Positions 46,227-59,140 of a stretch of DNA of 64,000 bases are shown piece by piece. The translations under genes were made by a program, and so were the position numbers. The notes below the pieces were generated by a model that saw only the letters and a list, made by a program, of their open reading frames with translations, had not been told where the DNA came from and ran no database searches. The DNA comes from Lithospermum erythrorhizon (Eukaryota; Streptophyta; Magnoliopsida; Boraginales; Boraginaceae). The stretch lies in NCBI GenBank assembly GCA_019722365.1, contig JADFUC010001573.1, positions 1-64,000 of the forward strand. The letters are read 5' to 3'. Every line of letters starts with the position of its first letter. The stretch's first letter is position 1.

Positions 46227-47700
46227 TTAACTTCATTAAACATAATTCATAATTACGTATCTTAACCAGGGCGTTTTAGATTAGAATGATGTCTTATTCG
46301 CCGGATGATATACTACTTTTATATTAATTAGCCGACTCAAAACTTGATAGTATTCATATGGTCCTTTCAGCGCCCCTTATCAATTACGATGTATCGTTCA
46401 ATGACTTTCCAAATCTTTATTCGCTTGTATGTAAACATACAAACTTAATTTAGACTAGTGAAGACACTCCACTAAGTCTAGTAGAGTTGACTTAGTTCAT
46501 CTTTTTCAAAGATTATACTCAAGTCTTGTTAGTCATTATCCATAAGTGTTTCTTAAATCGTTTGTTCAAAGGTGTCCTTTTAAAGAAGAGTAGAGGAATG
46601 ACTTGTAATCAGAATCACGATATGGAAACGTGTGTATCAAACATGACATTCATTTCTACTCTTACAAAGAGTACTAAAGAAAATTGTTCGAGGAATCCTG
46701 ACCACGCTTCATGGAGGATTTAAAGAAGCGTGTGCTTTCACATAATGTAAGTCGCCTATCGTTTCACAAGGCTGGAGTAGCTTTGCTGTATCCTCACTGT
46801 CTTCTGGCTGTGCCATACTTGGCTCGTATCCATGATTAAATCATGTGATTCAAAACTAGTGTTCTCGGCAATTTGGTAGCCCTAGCAGAAGACATTACAT
46901 CTTTGACAACTTGAAATTATTTTGAGATATGAGGTTTAATCCGAAGTCTCTCTTTTCGATTCCACAATCCTTGCTTAAAATCCTTCTCTGTCTTTGAAGT
47001 TCGAAATAATGAAGTGAATCACATTAACTTCAACTTATAGTTCCATGTTCACTCATCGTACAAGTGACATGAGAACCAGAATGAATAACTACAACCCCAT
47101 TTAAGTTTACATACGTAAGCTTTGTTTAAATCATGATTCATGAACCATGTTGTTAAATGCATTATTAAAAACTAAATACCAATCACGTATTGTCTGAAAT
47201 GTAAAGATACCACTTGACATTCAAAGATCATTCAATAAGTTTTCCTCCAGCCCGAGTTATAAAAGAGATCAAACTATTTGTTATTTAAGGCTTGTTTGGT
47301 GGCTAAGACAATAGCAATGATCTTCGCTAACGCATAATATTCGCTGCTTTGATTTGAATAAAAATTAATTATCTCAGCAAAATCATATCATGACTTTTGT
47401 TCAATTGAACTAAAGTTGCATACAATATATCAACATGATTAGACCAAGTCTTAAATATTGCATTAGTATTTAAGTTTATCCTCTATTAGCATACAACCGA
47501 TTGATAATGGTTGAAGGAGATCAGCGTTATGACTTTGTTTTCCCAGCAAGTCATTCGGTTTCTCCTTAACCTATTTTATTTCACATTATAAAGTCATGCG
47601 TTGGTTACTTGATGAATGGTGAATAAAACTAATTATTAAACTTAACTAATATAAGGAATAAGCGAAAATATGCAACTTAAAATAAGCGATTGTAGTTCAA
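46227..47700 (-). other. non-coding central domain of element D, partial
   Basis: Aligns at DNA level with E 57640-59140 (same strand) and with C in inverted orientation. It includes TTGTATGTAAACATACAA at 46425-46442 and GACTTAGTTCATCTTTTTCA. Short open frames (for example 46526-46723) are not conserved between copies. Confidence 0.65.
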
Positions 47701-49852
47701 AACAATCCGTACTTATTTACAAAATGAATTTGTAAATAAATACCCGTGCTTGAATCTCACAAAATGTACAAGGTATCAGATCTCTTATGCTCGGTTCAAG
47801 CGGCAACAACATACGTTTTTGAATCAAGGTACTGATAGTGGGTGCTCAACCAATTTTGTATGAAATGTATGCAAGGTACGAAGTCTATTATACTGGGTCA
47901 AGCAGTATAGCGGCCATTTTGAGTCAATAAAATGGTAGGTTACCGTGACGATTACAGGCTTCACTCTTGTGTGTCACTAGCATACCACTTGCATGATGGA
48001 CTTTTTATCTCATTAAACCGGTTGGCATACAAAATTCAAACCAAATGTAGTTACTTGGGTGATCGTGAAAGCCAGCAAGCGTTAGTGAAAATCAACTGAC
48101 ATGATCCGTTGTCATATCAGTGCAAAGCGCAACTTTTGCCATCACGATTGTGTCGGATGATGTAGCAGATTTCTGACTTTAAAGCGGCTTGATCGTTTGT
48201 GCAATTGGTGATTAATGTTATTTATTTAACTTGTGCATAGATAACACGTATTCGAAACAGCGTCACTTGTGTGAAAAATAAATAAATAACACACATTTAG
48301 GAGATATAGATATGACCCCTAGGACCTATTACATCACTTAACAAGTGAAATGCTAACATAAGTCCTAATACAGCACTTTAAATTTTGATGTATACATTAC
48401 TTGACTCACTTGAAACCTCAGAGTTTCTCCCAGAGTACCGTCTTTGTAAAATCTTTATCTTCAAAGCCACCACGGCGGTACATACTACTACCCACTTAGA
48501 GCCGGCCGCAGCGGGCTTGTGGGTAAATGAATACAAGAATAAAAAGAAATACGACTCGGCCGCGTCGTTTACAAGCGTTTCGATACTCGAACCATAAATA
48601 AATAAATGAAAGCTGAGTCGTATCTAAATACCTCCTTTCCATTCCATAAAAATATATACAGGCAAAGCGTTAAAACATGTAAATGCACTTAATTTCATAT
48701 ATATTAAATGAAATGAGATTAAAATATTAGCTTTCATAATTGACTAATTAATTACCCATTATTTTACAATTAGTATCACGTAATGTAACTTTTTAGATTT
48801 GAATATATTCACGCATGATTAATGATAATTATTACAATAATTAACAGCCTTAAATCATGGAATAATTACTTACAAGTATTTAACTCCAAACTTCAAAATT
48901 TAAAAGAAGTCACCGTGAAAAATATTTTCAAAAATTATCGATTAATGAAAATAATTATGAAAGGGAAATATAAATCAAAATTTAATGTAACTAGATTTCA
49001 AGATATATATTCAATCATACTTAATGAAAGATTTATGAGTTGCCATTTAAAACCAAAATTCTAATAATTACCAATAATTTTCCAAAACCAAAAAATATTC
49101 ATAAAATACATTTAGGGTTTTTCTAAAGCGGACGACGAACTTGGCCTTGACCAAAAGCAGGCTGCCTCCCAAACTTGCTGACCGACAACGCACCGGCGGT
49201 GCCGGTACTGCCGGTTAGCTAAATCCAGAGCAGCTTGGAAGAAACTCGGCACCCGGACGCTCAAGGGACCAGGCCTCATGAGTTGAGGCGATTTTGGTAA
49301 TTCATTTCGATTTTTCGGTTTTCGGATTAATTGCAACTTTTTGTAAAAGCGATTTGGGCTTCTAAAAATTCAAAAGTCGAAATTAGGCTTGAACATCAAC
49401 AATATCATTATTGAACATTTCTAATTGGAATTTCATAAATTTTTCGAATACTTACAAAATTCAAAAATTAGAAAATTACACGAAAAAACTCCAGGGATGA
49501 ACCACAAGTATGAACACACAGATTTAATTTTGTAATTTTTCGAGGAAATTTACATAACCACTACGTAAAATGAAAATGATTCTACCTCAAATTAAAATAT
49601 AAATTAATCGATTTTAATGCTGATTCATGAAACAATTAAATAAACATCAAATCATCAAAAGTAATACATTGAAATGATGATTCGGCCCGTGTAAAGAAAT
49701 ATATATAAAATAAGGGTGAGATTTTTTCATATTACTATATTCATGATTGAATATATAAATCATGAAAGCTCCAATTAACTTTAACAACTAATAACCGACA
49801 AGCAATCAAACTAGATAAAATACATCAAACTTGAGGTAGGCTACGAGGCCAG
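47701..49852 (-). other. element D untranslated leader
   Basis: Contains GACATGATCCGTTGTCATATCA (about 48094), the inverted-repeat arms at 48297-48317 and 48617-48634, CCTCCTTTCCATTCCATA next to them, and the GC island at 49107-49305 with TACATTTAGGGTTT, a telo-box-like AAACCCTAA on the minus strand. It has no coding capacity. Confidence 0.7.
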
Positions 49853-50839
49853 CATTAGAATCTATTATGAATTTCCATTTAATGATAAAATACCAAATTC
49901 ATACGTCCCGGATCCTGGAAATTGATATAAATTAATCTAAAAAACACTAAATTACAATTTATGAGTAAAAAAAGTTTCTTACTTAAGAGATACCCGGCGG
50001 AAGTCAGCATCTCCCGAATCTTTCTGAAGCCTCCTTTGAATTCCATCTTTGTGCGCTGAAATGCGGTACCTGCTAATTTGGTCACGCTGAGGAGTTGAAT
50101 CCTACATTTTGCGTCTGGCGCTAGAACATGGATTGAGTTGGATGAAAAATCAAAGAAGAATTTTCGATTCTTCCCTTGAATATTCGGCCAAATGGGAGGA
50201 GTAGGAGGAGCTAAGTTTGTTCTTCATTTCATAGAAAAGCGTGCTGATGAAAACCTAATAAGCTTGAAAGCATATAGGTCAAACCTAAAGCCGTCGACAA
50301 GCTTGTGACCAACCCGTTAAATTTAATTAAACCCAAGAATTAAGTAAAATCAGAAACTGCTAACAAGTTGTTAATAGTAAACTACTTGAGAGCTCAACTA
50401 ACTGCTCGAATTCAAATTCGGTGACTGTCAAGTGGTCGGATTCATCAATTTATATTTTACATTATCAATGTAAAATCCTAGTGAGAATATTCTTTTATTA
50501 CAATCAACTCTCTCAATTTGTAAATGTAGTTTAATTCATACATGAAATATAATTCAACGTCAGCATACGCTAATGTGACGCCCACGAAGCTCGAGATAGT
50601 AAAAGTTGTATAATAATAATAATTGACCAATTACTATTGGCCATAGCGATTAGTAAAAGATCTAGCAATGCGGCTCGCAACCTTAAATTATCTTACGAGA
50701 ACGCTAGTAATATGGAATTACTAAGGTGAACGCACTAAGTTCTAATATTTTTTGTTAAGCGACCCGGTAAATGAATTGATACACAATTTGTCGCCGCCGG
50801 GCATAATAAAGGGAACCCGATTATCATTGATTTCCAACA
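49853..50839 (-). repeat. element D 5' LTR
   Basis: About 987 bp. Minus strand starts TGTTGGAAATCAATGATAAT at 50839 and ends near TTCTAATG at 49853. It shares the C/E landmarks, including TTTTACATTATCAATGTAAAA and AACAAGTTGTTAATAGT (plus strand). Confidence 0.8.
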
Positions 50840-50989
50840 AAGCTTTCTTATCTTATATCTTTATTGAAAATAAGTGAAGAGATTGGTGAAGACTGTTATT
50901 GAACAACTTGGTTTGAGTAATCTCATTTAACTAAGATTAGTAAATGAATTATTTACAACAATTGTCGCCTTGAGGAATAATTTATAGAA
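50840..50989. other. junction with a second short LTR-like fragment
   Basis: At 50939-50970 the string GTAAATGAATTATTTACAACA, followed by ATTGTCGCC, repeats the LTR start region seen about 175 bp earlier (GTAAATGAATTGATACACAA then TTTGTCGCC). It may be a small LTR scrap left at the D/gypsy boundary. Confidence 0.35.
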
Positions 50990-52560
50990 ATCAAAATGCA
51001 GTTTCCAACGGATGGAGCCATAATGATCGAGGGGCGGTCTTTGGAGTACTAATTCTAGGGCCCTAAGAAATAATGGAATACAATGCGATTCGGTTTTCCG
51101 CAGCAACAATGAAGCCGAATATGAAACTATAATACCGGATTGAAGTTGAGATTCCCGTCCACAGGGTGAAGAGGTTTGGGTGAGAGGATTTCAAAGTTGG
51201 TGACCAGGCCAAATCCGGTTGGCGGAGTGAAAAGGCTGAAACACTAATAATGAGATTGCCCAGGCGGTGCAGAGCATATCTTCAGGGGTTGAAACATATT
51301 CAAAATTTGAAAATGAAAGAGCGGTGGTGCCATCAAGCTCGCTACAACTTGGCTGGCGATTTACTGAGAAGGGTCTATGTCAAAGTACATGACGGCTTAT
51401 AAGAGGAGTTATCAGTATAGCGGAGTTACTTAATTTGTTGATGGAGGGACCAGCAATTGAAATTTTCTTGAGGAAAAGCTACATAAATGCTTTGGAGGCC
51501 AAGAAGATTTAAAATCGAGGCTTTTAAATACCAAATACAACAAGGGGAGTTATATACGAAGTCTTAGGACGGACCACTGATATGTGTAGTAGAAGAGATA
51601 TTCATTTGATGGCGGATATCTTAGAGGGATGGTGTCTGAGCACATTGGTCTTGATCTTTGGTGAAAGATGCAACCGCTTAGCAGAGGTGTGGCGCTGCTA
51701 GCGGATGGGGGCCCTGATAGCTTTAAGCATGACTTTGGCACGTGAAATAAACTGATGCCTTATTTATGTGGGGGAATTGACTTGTGGAAACAAAGCGCGA
51801 AAGCAAAGGGAGGCGATGTAAAGATTTTGCTATAGTGAGGTTGACTGCTTTATCAGTGTGAATCTGCAGGCCCTACAAGAGATGGCAGGGATATCTGGCA
51901 GTTAACATGGAGGCATGTCTCAGTGGTTTGGGATTCCAAAAATGCGAGGTGTCGGATAATGGCCACAGGTTTGGAGGACAAGTGTTGAGATTTTTTGTGA
52001 CAAGTTTGAGCGTTGGTACCGATTGCTCCATGTACTATCCAGCCAATGGATAGGGGTACTGGAGGTCGTGAACAGCATCGTCTTAGAGGCATGAGAAAAC
52101 ATACTACAGAGTGGCAAAGGAGGGGGAAGTTGGATAGGAACTCCAGGCAATTACTATAGTCATTCGTTCCACACACCTAATCAGTGGCTCCTTTTTGGCT
52201 TACACACATACGTACAAATCGTATTTTGAAGAAGAAGAAGGGCCGACCCAGCCAGTTGAGAGTATATCTGCCCGTTGAGTATGGAGTTAAGAGAAGAAGC
52301 ACTTACAAAACCCTCAGGAGGTACAAGCATCTCAGCAGCACGGTCGCTACAACTTGAGAGTGTTAAGAACCGCCGATTCCAGCTGGGGACCTAATGCTGC
52401 GGTGTAACCAAGGTGGCTCGAGGAGAAGCGAGCAAGTTGAGTCTGAAATGAGAAAAGGCCATATGGAATTGGTGGGCCCCCAGCCACACTTAAGGAACTA
52501 GAGGACTTGCCCAGATGGAAAAGCAGATTTGACGTGAAAAATTGCCTCTAAATTAATACA
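50990..52560 (+). pseudogene. Ty3/gypsy RNase H and integrase remnant
   Basis: In shifting plus-strand frames: RNase H with a DGA box at 51011-51019 and NNEAEYE at 51105-51125; then the linker and integrase zinc-binding region ending LVKDATA..QRC (about 51655-51690); then the catalytic core with WFGIPK, SDNG at 51952-51963 followed by FGGQV and FF(C)DKF, a YYPANG segment and EVVNS; and a degraded carboxy end. The RNase H-then-integrase order is that of Ty3/gypsy, unlike the copia elements here. RT and protease are missing on the left, where element D lies. Many stops; dead. Confidence 0.85.
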
Positions 52561-54076
52561 AAATGTACGTATGAAATTGTCCACTTGAGGATATATAACG
52601 CCAAAGAGAATCGGTACGTTACAAAAGAAGGGCAATTAATAAAGGGAGGTCTTGTTTCTATATGCCTTGTTAAAACTATCTTTGAAATCGCTTCTGACAA
52701 TAACCCGCTGGCATCAAATCCATAAACAGTAGCAATAATCTTTAGCATTCACATGATTTGAGACCAAAAGAGCCAGGCGATCATTCGCGTCGGTCATAAA
52801 ATAAAGCGTATTATTCGTTAAAGCGGAATTTTAAACAAGAAAAACAACTTTTATAGGCACTTAACTGGATTCAGTTAGTAATCAGCAAACTACTTTGTTT
52901 CATGAGTGTCCCGAGAATCTTGACCTTTTACTTGAGCCAGTTAGCATAGGAGGCAGAGGCATAAGCCGCGATTCAAAACGAAGCTATTCATGAAGCGAAA
53001 AAGAAATTATAAGTAGAGGATAAATCTCATAAATAAATGCGAGGCGGGGCTTAAACAAAAAGGCACTCACAATAATTAGAAAAATTGCGAACATAGCTGA
53101 AAGGCGGAATAAAGCATTAGCATATGTTCTTAGAATACTCGGTAAAAATAAAGTAATTTAGGCCTTGAGGGGGACTAAAGGCACGAGTGGAAAGGTCAAA
53201 AAGGAGGGATTGGCCAGTGGAAAGGTCCAGGGAACGACTTTCTTGGGATACGCGGTTGAGTCTTGGTAATTCGCCCCTTGATGGAGGGTTGACCTCATGG
53301 CAGGCAATAAGCAGCTTCTTCCCCTCGATGCAGTGCCAGGATCTACGGTAGTCATAGATTGCCTTGGTCCAGCCGGAGTAAAACCTCTTCAAGGCGACCT
53401 TAGCCTTTTTCTCGAAATTTCGCCCCACGCTTAGCGGTCATTTTGATTGCCAGTTAAGTCGCTCGAAGAGCTTAATTTGGAGATGTCGAAATGCTGTACT
53501 TTCTACAAGCTAGTAGATAAACTAGAGAAGATCGGAGTTTTTAATTTCCGTAGGTTTGAAGGCGGTTACTCTCTTTTCTTTTCCTTATTAACTAAAGTGG
53601 CATGGTCTTGGAAATATCGTTTTTCTTCTTTGAGGCTGCAGCAAAACTTGGGAGTTGTAGTAGCACTTTATTTCTGAGAGTGCTTCCTCCATAATCCAAG
53701 CAGATTAAACTCTACAAGCTATTGAATAACTCGGCGTTCATAGCCTACAAAGCATGGCTGAGGGATGAATGTGGCAAAGCTGTATAAACGGGACAAAAGA
53801 GGAAAAAAAAATTACTTGCTGACGGTGGCGAGCTACGGCGCGCTTGAACCTCAAGAGATCCACGGATCGAATGCTTAGTCTTTCATAGTAATGCACTCTA
53901 ATAGAGGGCCGAGAGGCGCGAAATCCATACAACTGCATGGGGTTGGAATCCATGATAACTTAGAGAGTAGCTGCCCAGGGAGGTGAGGCAATCGAGAATT
54001 TCTGCAGGAATACCATATGTGGCGACTTTAGGGGCGGAGGAATCAGGCCATAGGAAAGCCAGGAGTTGGATGTAGA
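52561..54076. other. unassigned sequence between the gypsy remnant and element E
   Basis: Probably the 3' non-coding part of the gypsy element or another decayed repeat. Overlapping minus-strand frames at 53117-53428 (103 and 65 residues, with GRNFEKKAKVALKRFY) and a plus frame at 53447-53677 have no family motif I recognise. A gag fragment is possible but unsupported. Confidence 0.3.
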
Positions 54077-55039
54077 TGTTAGAATCTAGTATGAATTTCA
54101 TTTGTGATAAGCACTTAAAGGTCATCAAATGGGATCACCGAAATGGTAGCAAATTAATCTAAGCACCATGAAATTCCAAAAATTGCTGAATACAAGAATT
54201 CTTACGGTGCGGTAGGAATCTCTCGATCTTTCTAAAACTCAACTTTGAATTCCAACGTTGAGCACTTCAAATGTGGTGCTCTATTTTGGTTTGGAGAGGT
54301 TGAATCCACATTTGTGTTTGCTAGAGCAGCGGGTTTGGGTTGGATGATAAATCGAGAAAATTTTTCAATTCTGCGTACTTCCAGGCCATATGGAGAAAAT
54401 GTGGGAGGATTGCTGTTTCATTTCATGTCAAACTTATTGTTGAAAACTAATAAGGGTTTGAGAGATTATATGTAATAAAGGCTATGACTTGAATAGTTAA
54501 TGAGCTAGCCGTTAGAAAATTTGATTAGGCAAAATTAGAAGTAAAATCGGATACTAACAAGTTGTTAATGGCTTACCAGTTACTAAACTTGAGGCTCAAC
54601 TAACCATCGGGTGTTCAATTACGACTAATTAATTAATTAGGGTTATCCATTCATTTTACATTATACAATGGCAAATCCCAGTGAATATTTGGGTTGATTC
54701 TGATCAACTCTCAATTTAGCAAATGTAGTTAATTTCATACATGAAATATAATCCAGCGTCATTGTATGTATTATGTGACCTTACAAGGAAACCAGATAAT
54801 AGTAAAGGTTGTACTTAACCAATAATAATTGACCATTACTATTATAGCGATTAATAGTAGATCTGGTAATAAAAGCAATAACCCTTAAATTATCATAAGA
54901 ACCCCGAGCTAGTAATCACGATTACGGGGTGAGCACTTCAAGTTCGGTAAATACATTTAACCAACCCGGTAAATGAACGCATTTTACAATTTATTGCGGC
55001 GAGGCACAATAAAAGTCGAATTCTCGGTGATTTCCAACA
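54077..55039 (-). repeat. element E 3' LTR
   Basis: 963 bp. Minus strand begins TGTTGGAAATCACCGAGAATT at 55039 and ends GATTCTAACA at 54077. The plus-strand sequence GGGCGATTACC at about 55050 marks the remains of the polypurine side. Confidence 0.85.
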
Positions 55040-55745
55040 CTCCTTTGCCGGGCGATTACCACTCGCAATTCGCTTTATCGGCGCGATCTCAAATTAAAGT
55101 AACCATGAAGTATGTCATAAACACAACTTTTAACTTTCAGTATAGGCTGAATAAGCATTTATGAAAATCCCTTAAACAAATAAGTACCAAGCTAACCAGC
55201 AGAGAGGCACGAGGTCTTGTATGCTCGGGGGCAGATAAAATCTCCCAAATATATAAAATATGATTATAATGACCCTGACATATCTGATTATAATCACTGC
55301 TCAAAGACGGGCGTTTGGTCATAGTCAAAGTAAGAACAATATAACACGGATAGTTATATATATATGAAGCAGATCTCTCACAATTGTCACGAACCTAAAA
55401 TTCTAAGCAAAATATCATGGACACGGATATACGTATCTTCACGGTCGTTTTCGGTATTACGACTCCCGATCACCCAGGTGCGGCCCGCAGTATTGATCTG
55501 CCCGGTGCGTGATCAATCTTGATCACCCCAATAAAAAGCACCATGTTAGTCATATAATGTTTGTAGCCTAACTATGTCGACGAAGACGCTTTGGGCATCC
55601 GCATGTTTCCTAGGCTTGAAGGGGTGTAATCAACAATTCATGTTCCCTCTCACAGAAAGCATAAGACCAACCCACAAGGATTTAACTTTTCACTCACTCC
55701 AGGGGATACAATGCATATATATTGCATATATTTCCAACGGCACCA
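55040..55745 (-). other. element E 3' region
   Basis: Homologous to 13231-13935 of element B: GGCTGAATAAGCATTTATG, GGGCGTTTGGTCATAGTCAA, the palindrome GTGATCAATCTTGATCAC (55509-55526), ATGTCGACGAAGACGC and GGATTTAACTTTTCACTCA. That a pol-less and a pol-bearing element share this region shows common descent of their 3' ends. Confidence 0.75.
55509..55526. promoter_or_regulatory. 18-bp perfect palindrome, element E copy
   Basis: Identical to 13719-13736 in element B, despite many indels in the surrounding sequence. This suggests selection on the palindrome while the family was active. Confidence 0.7.
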
Positions 55746-58700
55746 TGAAATAAATAATGGGTATATGAATGAACTCGGCGCGTCCGTATGGCCAGTTAGG
55801 GAAATCGATAATCGATTAAAACACAAAGCAGACTTTGTTTTAATCAATTTACTTTAACTTATTCCAAAGAAATTAAGATGAACTAGCTCCCCAGGAACTT
55901 TGCCACGTTCAGTTCCTTCCATCAACAAGCTGGAGTAGAGCATGAATGGAAGGATGCCGGCTCGAGATGCGTGCTTAAATCCATTAATGGAACGCTTTTA
56001 AGCTTGCATGACTAAGATAAACAGAGGATAGTGATTGCAATCCCTTATCCTTTGCAATACTACTTACCAAGCGTGCTTTTACATTCATCGTGGAGAGTAC
56101 CGACCAAGGAATCATTGATGACTAAGATTTATCTGACATGAAAGTCATCGGCTATGATCGAAATGGAGTTTCAACCATTTCTCAGGAGTTCATCGGGTAG
56201 GAGTTTACAACCACGACTCGAGAAATTGTGTTAAAAACACATCTGTCTTATTAAATGCATATTAATTTTAACAACATTACCAACTTTCATGATTGGTAAA
56301 TTCAAGTTGCTTAATCTTGAGTTCAGATTTCCTTTTAGTTTACTCACCGGCGTACTAGACTCGGTCCTATTATGAAAATTACTTGGCTAATAGCTTTCAT
56401 ATGGTACAAGCGTCCATAATGCTACTATCACATTCGATTTAAGTGAAGATCAACAGTCCATTCCATGTAACTATATTTACCTCTTATTCTCTTACGATTA
56501 CTGCAGCGTATTCGAATCCGCGTGAATACCTTTAGTAAAACTTCACAATTCCAATCACGGGGAATCATGCTCTACGTCATGGTTGGCTGGTACACAACAT
56601 GACCTGTGGCGGCACTCGATTGAATCGCTTTATTACTATGTAGCCGGGCTTCAACCACTCTCGTTGTCTTGAGGCCACTACTAGTGGGATTATACCTGTG
56701 AAGAGTTGCCTTTATCAGTAAGAGGAAAATACCGGCTCTGTTGTAGATTTCAATCACCTCGGGCTTTATGACATCTTAAGCTTAACGGCAAATGTCATGC
56801 AAGCTCACATATATATAATATGGTGATCGTAGTAATATTAGCTATATGTAGGCCCCAGAGGCTCATGAGTAATACCCAATCCCAATCATTCTTATCTGCT
56901 GAGGTTGTAGGGAGAGAATTTAGCTGACGTTGGTGTATACGAGCTTTTTTATTTATGCGATTCGGCTCCCACTAACCTTTAAGGAACTCCAAGGTTCTTC
57001 GTCAACTCTTGATTAACATTGATTTTCATGATATAAAAGTGAAGAATTTAACTTTCCAGGTCATTTAGTAATTATTTATTTCAACTGATAATTTTATCCT
57101 TTGCGTTTTAGCTTTAAATGCATCGAAGTGGATACTCCTTGATAAACCGAAGGGTTCTAATGTCACTAGTTTGAGTATCTCCCTCACAGACCATGAATAA
57201 ATTCAAGTCACATATTTAATTCCACTATTTTGTGCCGTAATGAAGACTACTATGCTGTACAATAAAATTTTGCTTATTTATAGTGGATGGAAATAAATAT
57301 CGGCTTTCATGCAGTTATGTACAAAATGACTTAGCCATCAACTTTGGATCACGAGTTAAAATTATGTCTACTACGGTGACATAATACTGCTTATCCTATA
57401 CTACGAGACATTTAAAGTTTGTTTATCAAACACAACTCTTAGTTGCATCTCGCGGTTAGGCTTTCTGAATAAATTAATTTAAAAGGTAGGTGCTTGACCT
57501 TAATATGTGAGATTATTTCATTCTTTGTGCTTGACCACGTTAAAGCGCCAATCCTTACTTGTATCACTCAGCTAATGACACATCAAGAGTTGAATGAGGG
57601 AAACTATCTTGAGCATATGAGGGGTAGAAAGATCTGCCATTTGTGTTTTAACTTCATTAAACACAATTTACCATTCATTATGCGCCAACAAGTACGTTTT
57701 TGAATGATGTCTCGTTCTTCGGATGATATACTACTTATACTCGATACAATGCCGACTCGGAACTTGATAGTATTCATATGGTCCTTTCATTACCCTTATC
57801 TCAACTCGATGTATCGTTAATTCTCGAATCTTTAAATTAATATGAAATTTAGACTGAACCTCCAGCTAAATTCGACTTAGTTCATCTTTTTCAAGATTTA
57901 TACTCAGAGTCTTGTTCTCTTTAATTAACTTGTATGTAAACATACAAACTTAGTTTAGACTAATTGAACACTCCCATGAGGAGTCTAGTAAGAGTTGACT
58001 TAGTTCATCTTTCAAGATTATACTCAGTCTTTGTTGAGATATTATCCATAAGTGTTATTCAATCGTTTGTTGTTGAGGCTTCCTTTTAAAGAAAGAGTAG
58101 AGTAGTGTTTCCCATGTCGGAATCACTGATATGGAAAGCGTGTAAGTCTTATTGACACTCTTTTCTACTCTTACAAGTGCAAAGTAGTTTAAGGGTCGCA
58201 GCCATCTTCCATGGAGGTTTGAAAAAAAGCTGTATTAACTCTTGCTAAATGTGATCGCCTATCATTGCACAAGGAGGCTCGTACTTTCAACTGTATCGCG
58301 TCTTCAAATATCTTCGTTATCCAGCAAAGAAACCGTATCCATGAGTTAAATCATGACGAGATTCGAGAGCTTCAGTGTTCTACGACATGGCCCGACCAAA
58401 GACAGTATACGGCTTTGACAACAAAATTGGTTGAGGATATGAGGATTTAATCAAATCTATAATAGATACAAATGTTCTTAAAAATGCTTAACTATGCTTG
58501 CAGAGTTAAGAGCCAATGGAAGCGAATCATTATTTCAACTTATAGTTCCATAATTCACTCAGCTGTATTGACGTGAGAACCGGACAGATAACAACTTTGC
58601 TTATTTGGTTCTAAATACCGCTATGGCTTTTGTTTCCACTCATGATTCATGAACCATATTCGTATTTGAGAAACTATTGCCAATCACTGTCTGAAATGGA

Positions 58701-59140
58701 GTACAACATTCAAAAGATCATTCAATAGTTTTTCTGTTCAGAGGTTATAAAAGATCAAACTATTTATCATTTCTAAAAGACTTGTTTGGTGGCTGAGGAT
58801 AATGGCATATTTGAAGTGGCTGGCATCACCTTTGATTGGAATCAGTGAATATGATTGAATCGAACTTTAAATGTTTGTGTGACATTTAAAGTTTATCCTC
58901 ATTAACATCTGACAAGATTCAAGTGGTTGAAAGATGGCGTTCTTGGCACGCATGTCAAACCAAAATTAATTTGGATGTCTCCACACTTAACTTATTTTTA
59001 TTTAAAATCATGCATTTAGTTTGCCCCAGCTGAATGGTGAAGATAAAATGAGTAAACTTAATGTTAACCAAAGCACTTGTGGGAAATATGCAACTTGGAA
59101 ATAAGCGGGTCATGGTTCCAGAAAACAGTCATCACGTGTT
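55746..59140 (-). other. non-coding central domain of element E
   Basis: About 3.4 kb shared with C (inverted) and D. Landmarks are AAATGTCATGCAAGCTCACA (about 56791), GATATACTACTTATACTCGA (about 57725), TTGTATGTAAACATACAA (57930-57947) and CATTCAAAAGATCATTCAAT. The segment GACTTAGTTCATCTTT...TATACTCAG occurs twice here, at about 57876 and 57994, a local duplication of about 118 bp. No open frame is conserved. Confidence 0.7.

Larger units (their letters stand above)
46227..50839 (-). mobile_element. element D: truncated LARD-like element, reverse orientation
   Basis: On the minus strand: LTR (49853-50839), leader with GC island and inverted-repeat segment, and about 1.5 kb of the same non-coding centre as C and E. 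It stops abruptly at the edge of element C. The missing half is not found left of C, so C either inserted into D with later loss, or the junction arose by rearrangement. Confidence 0.75.
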
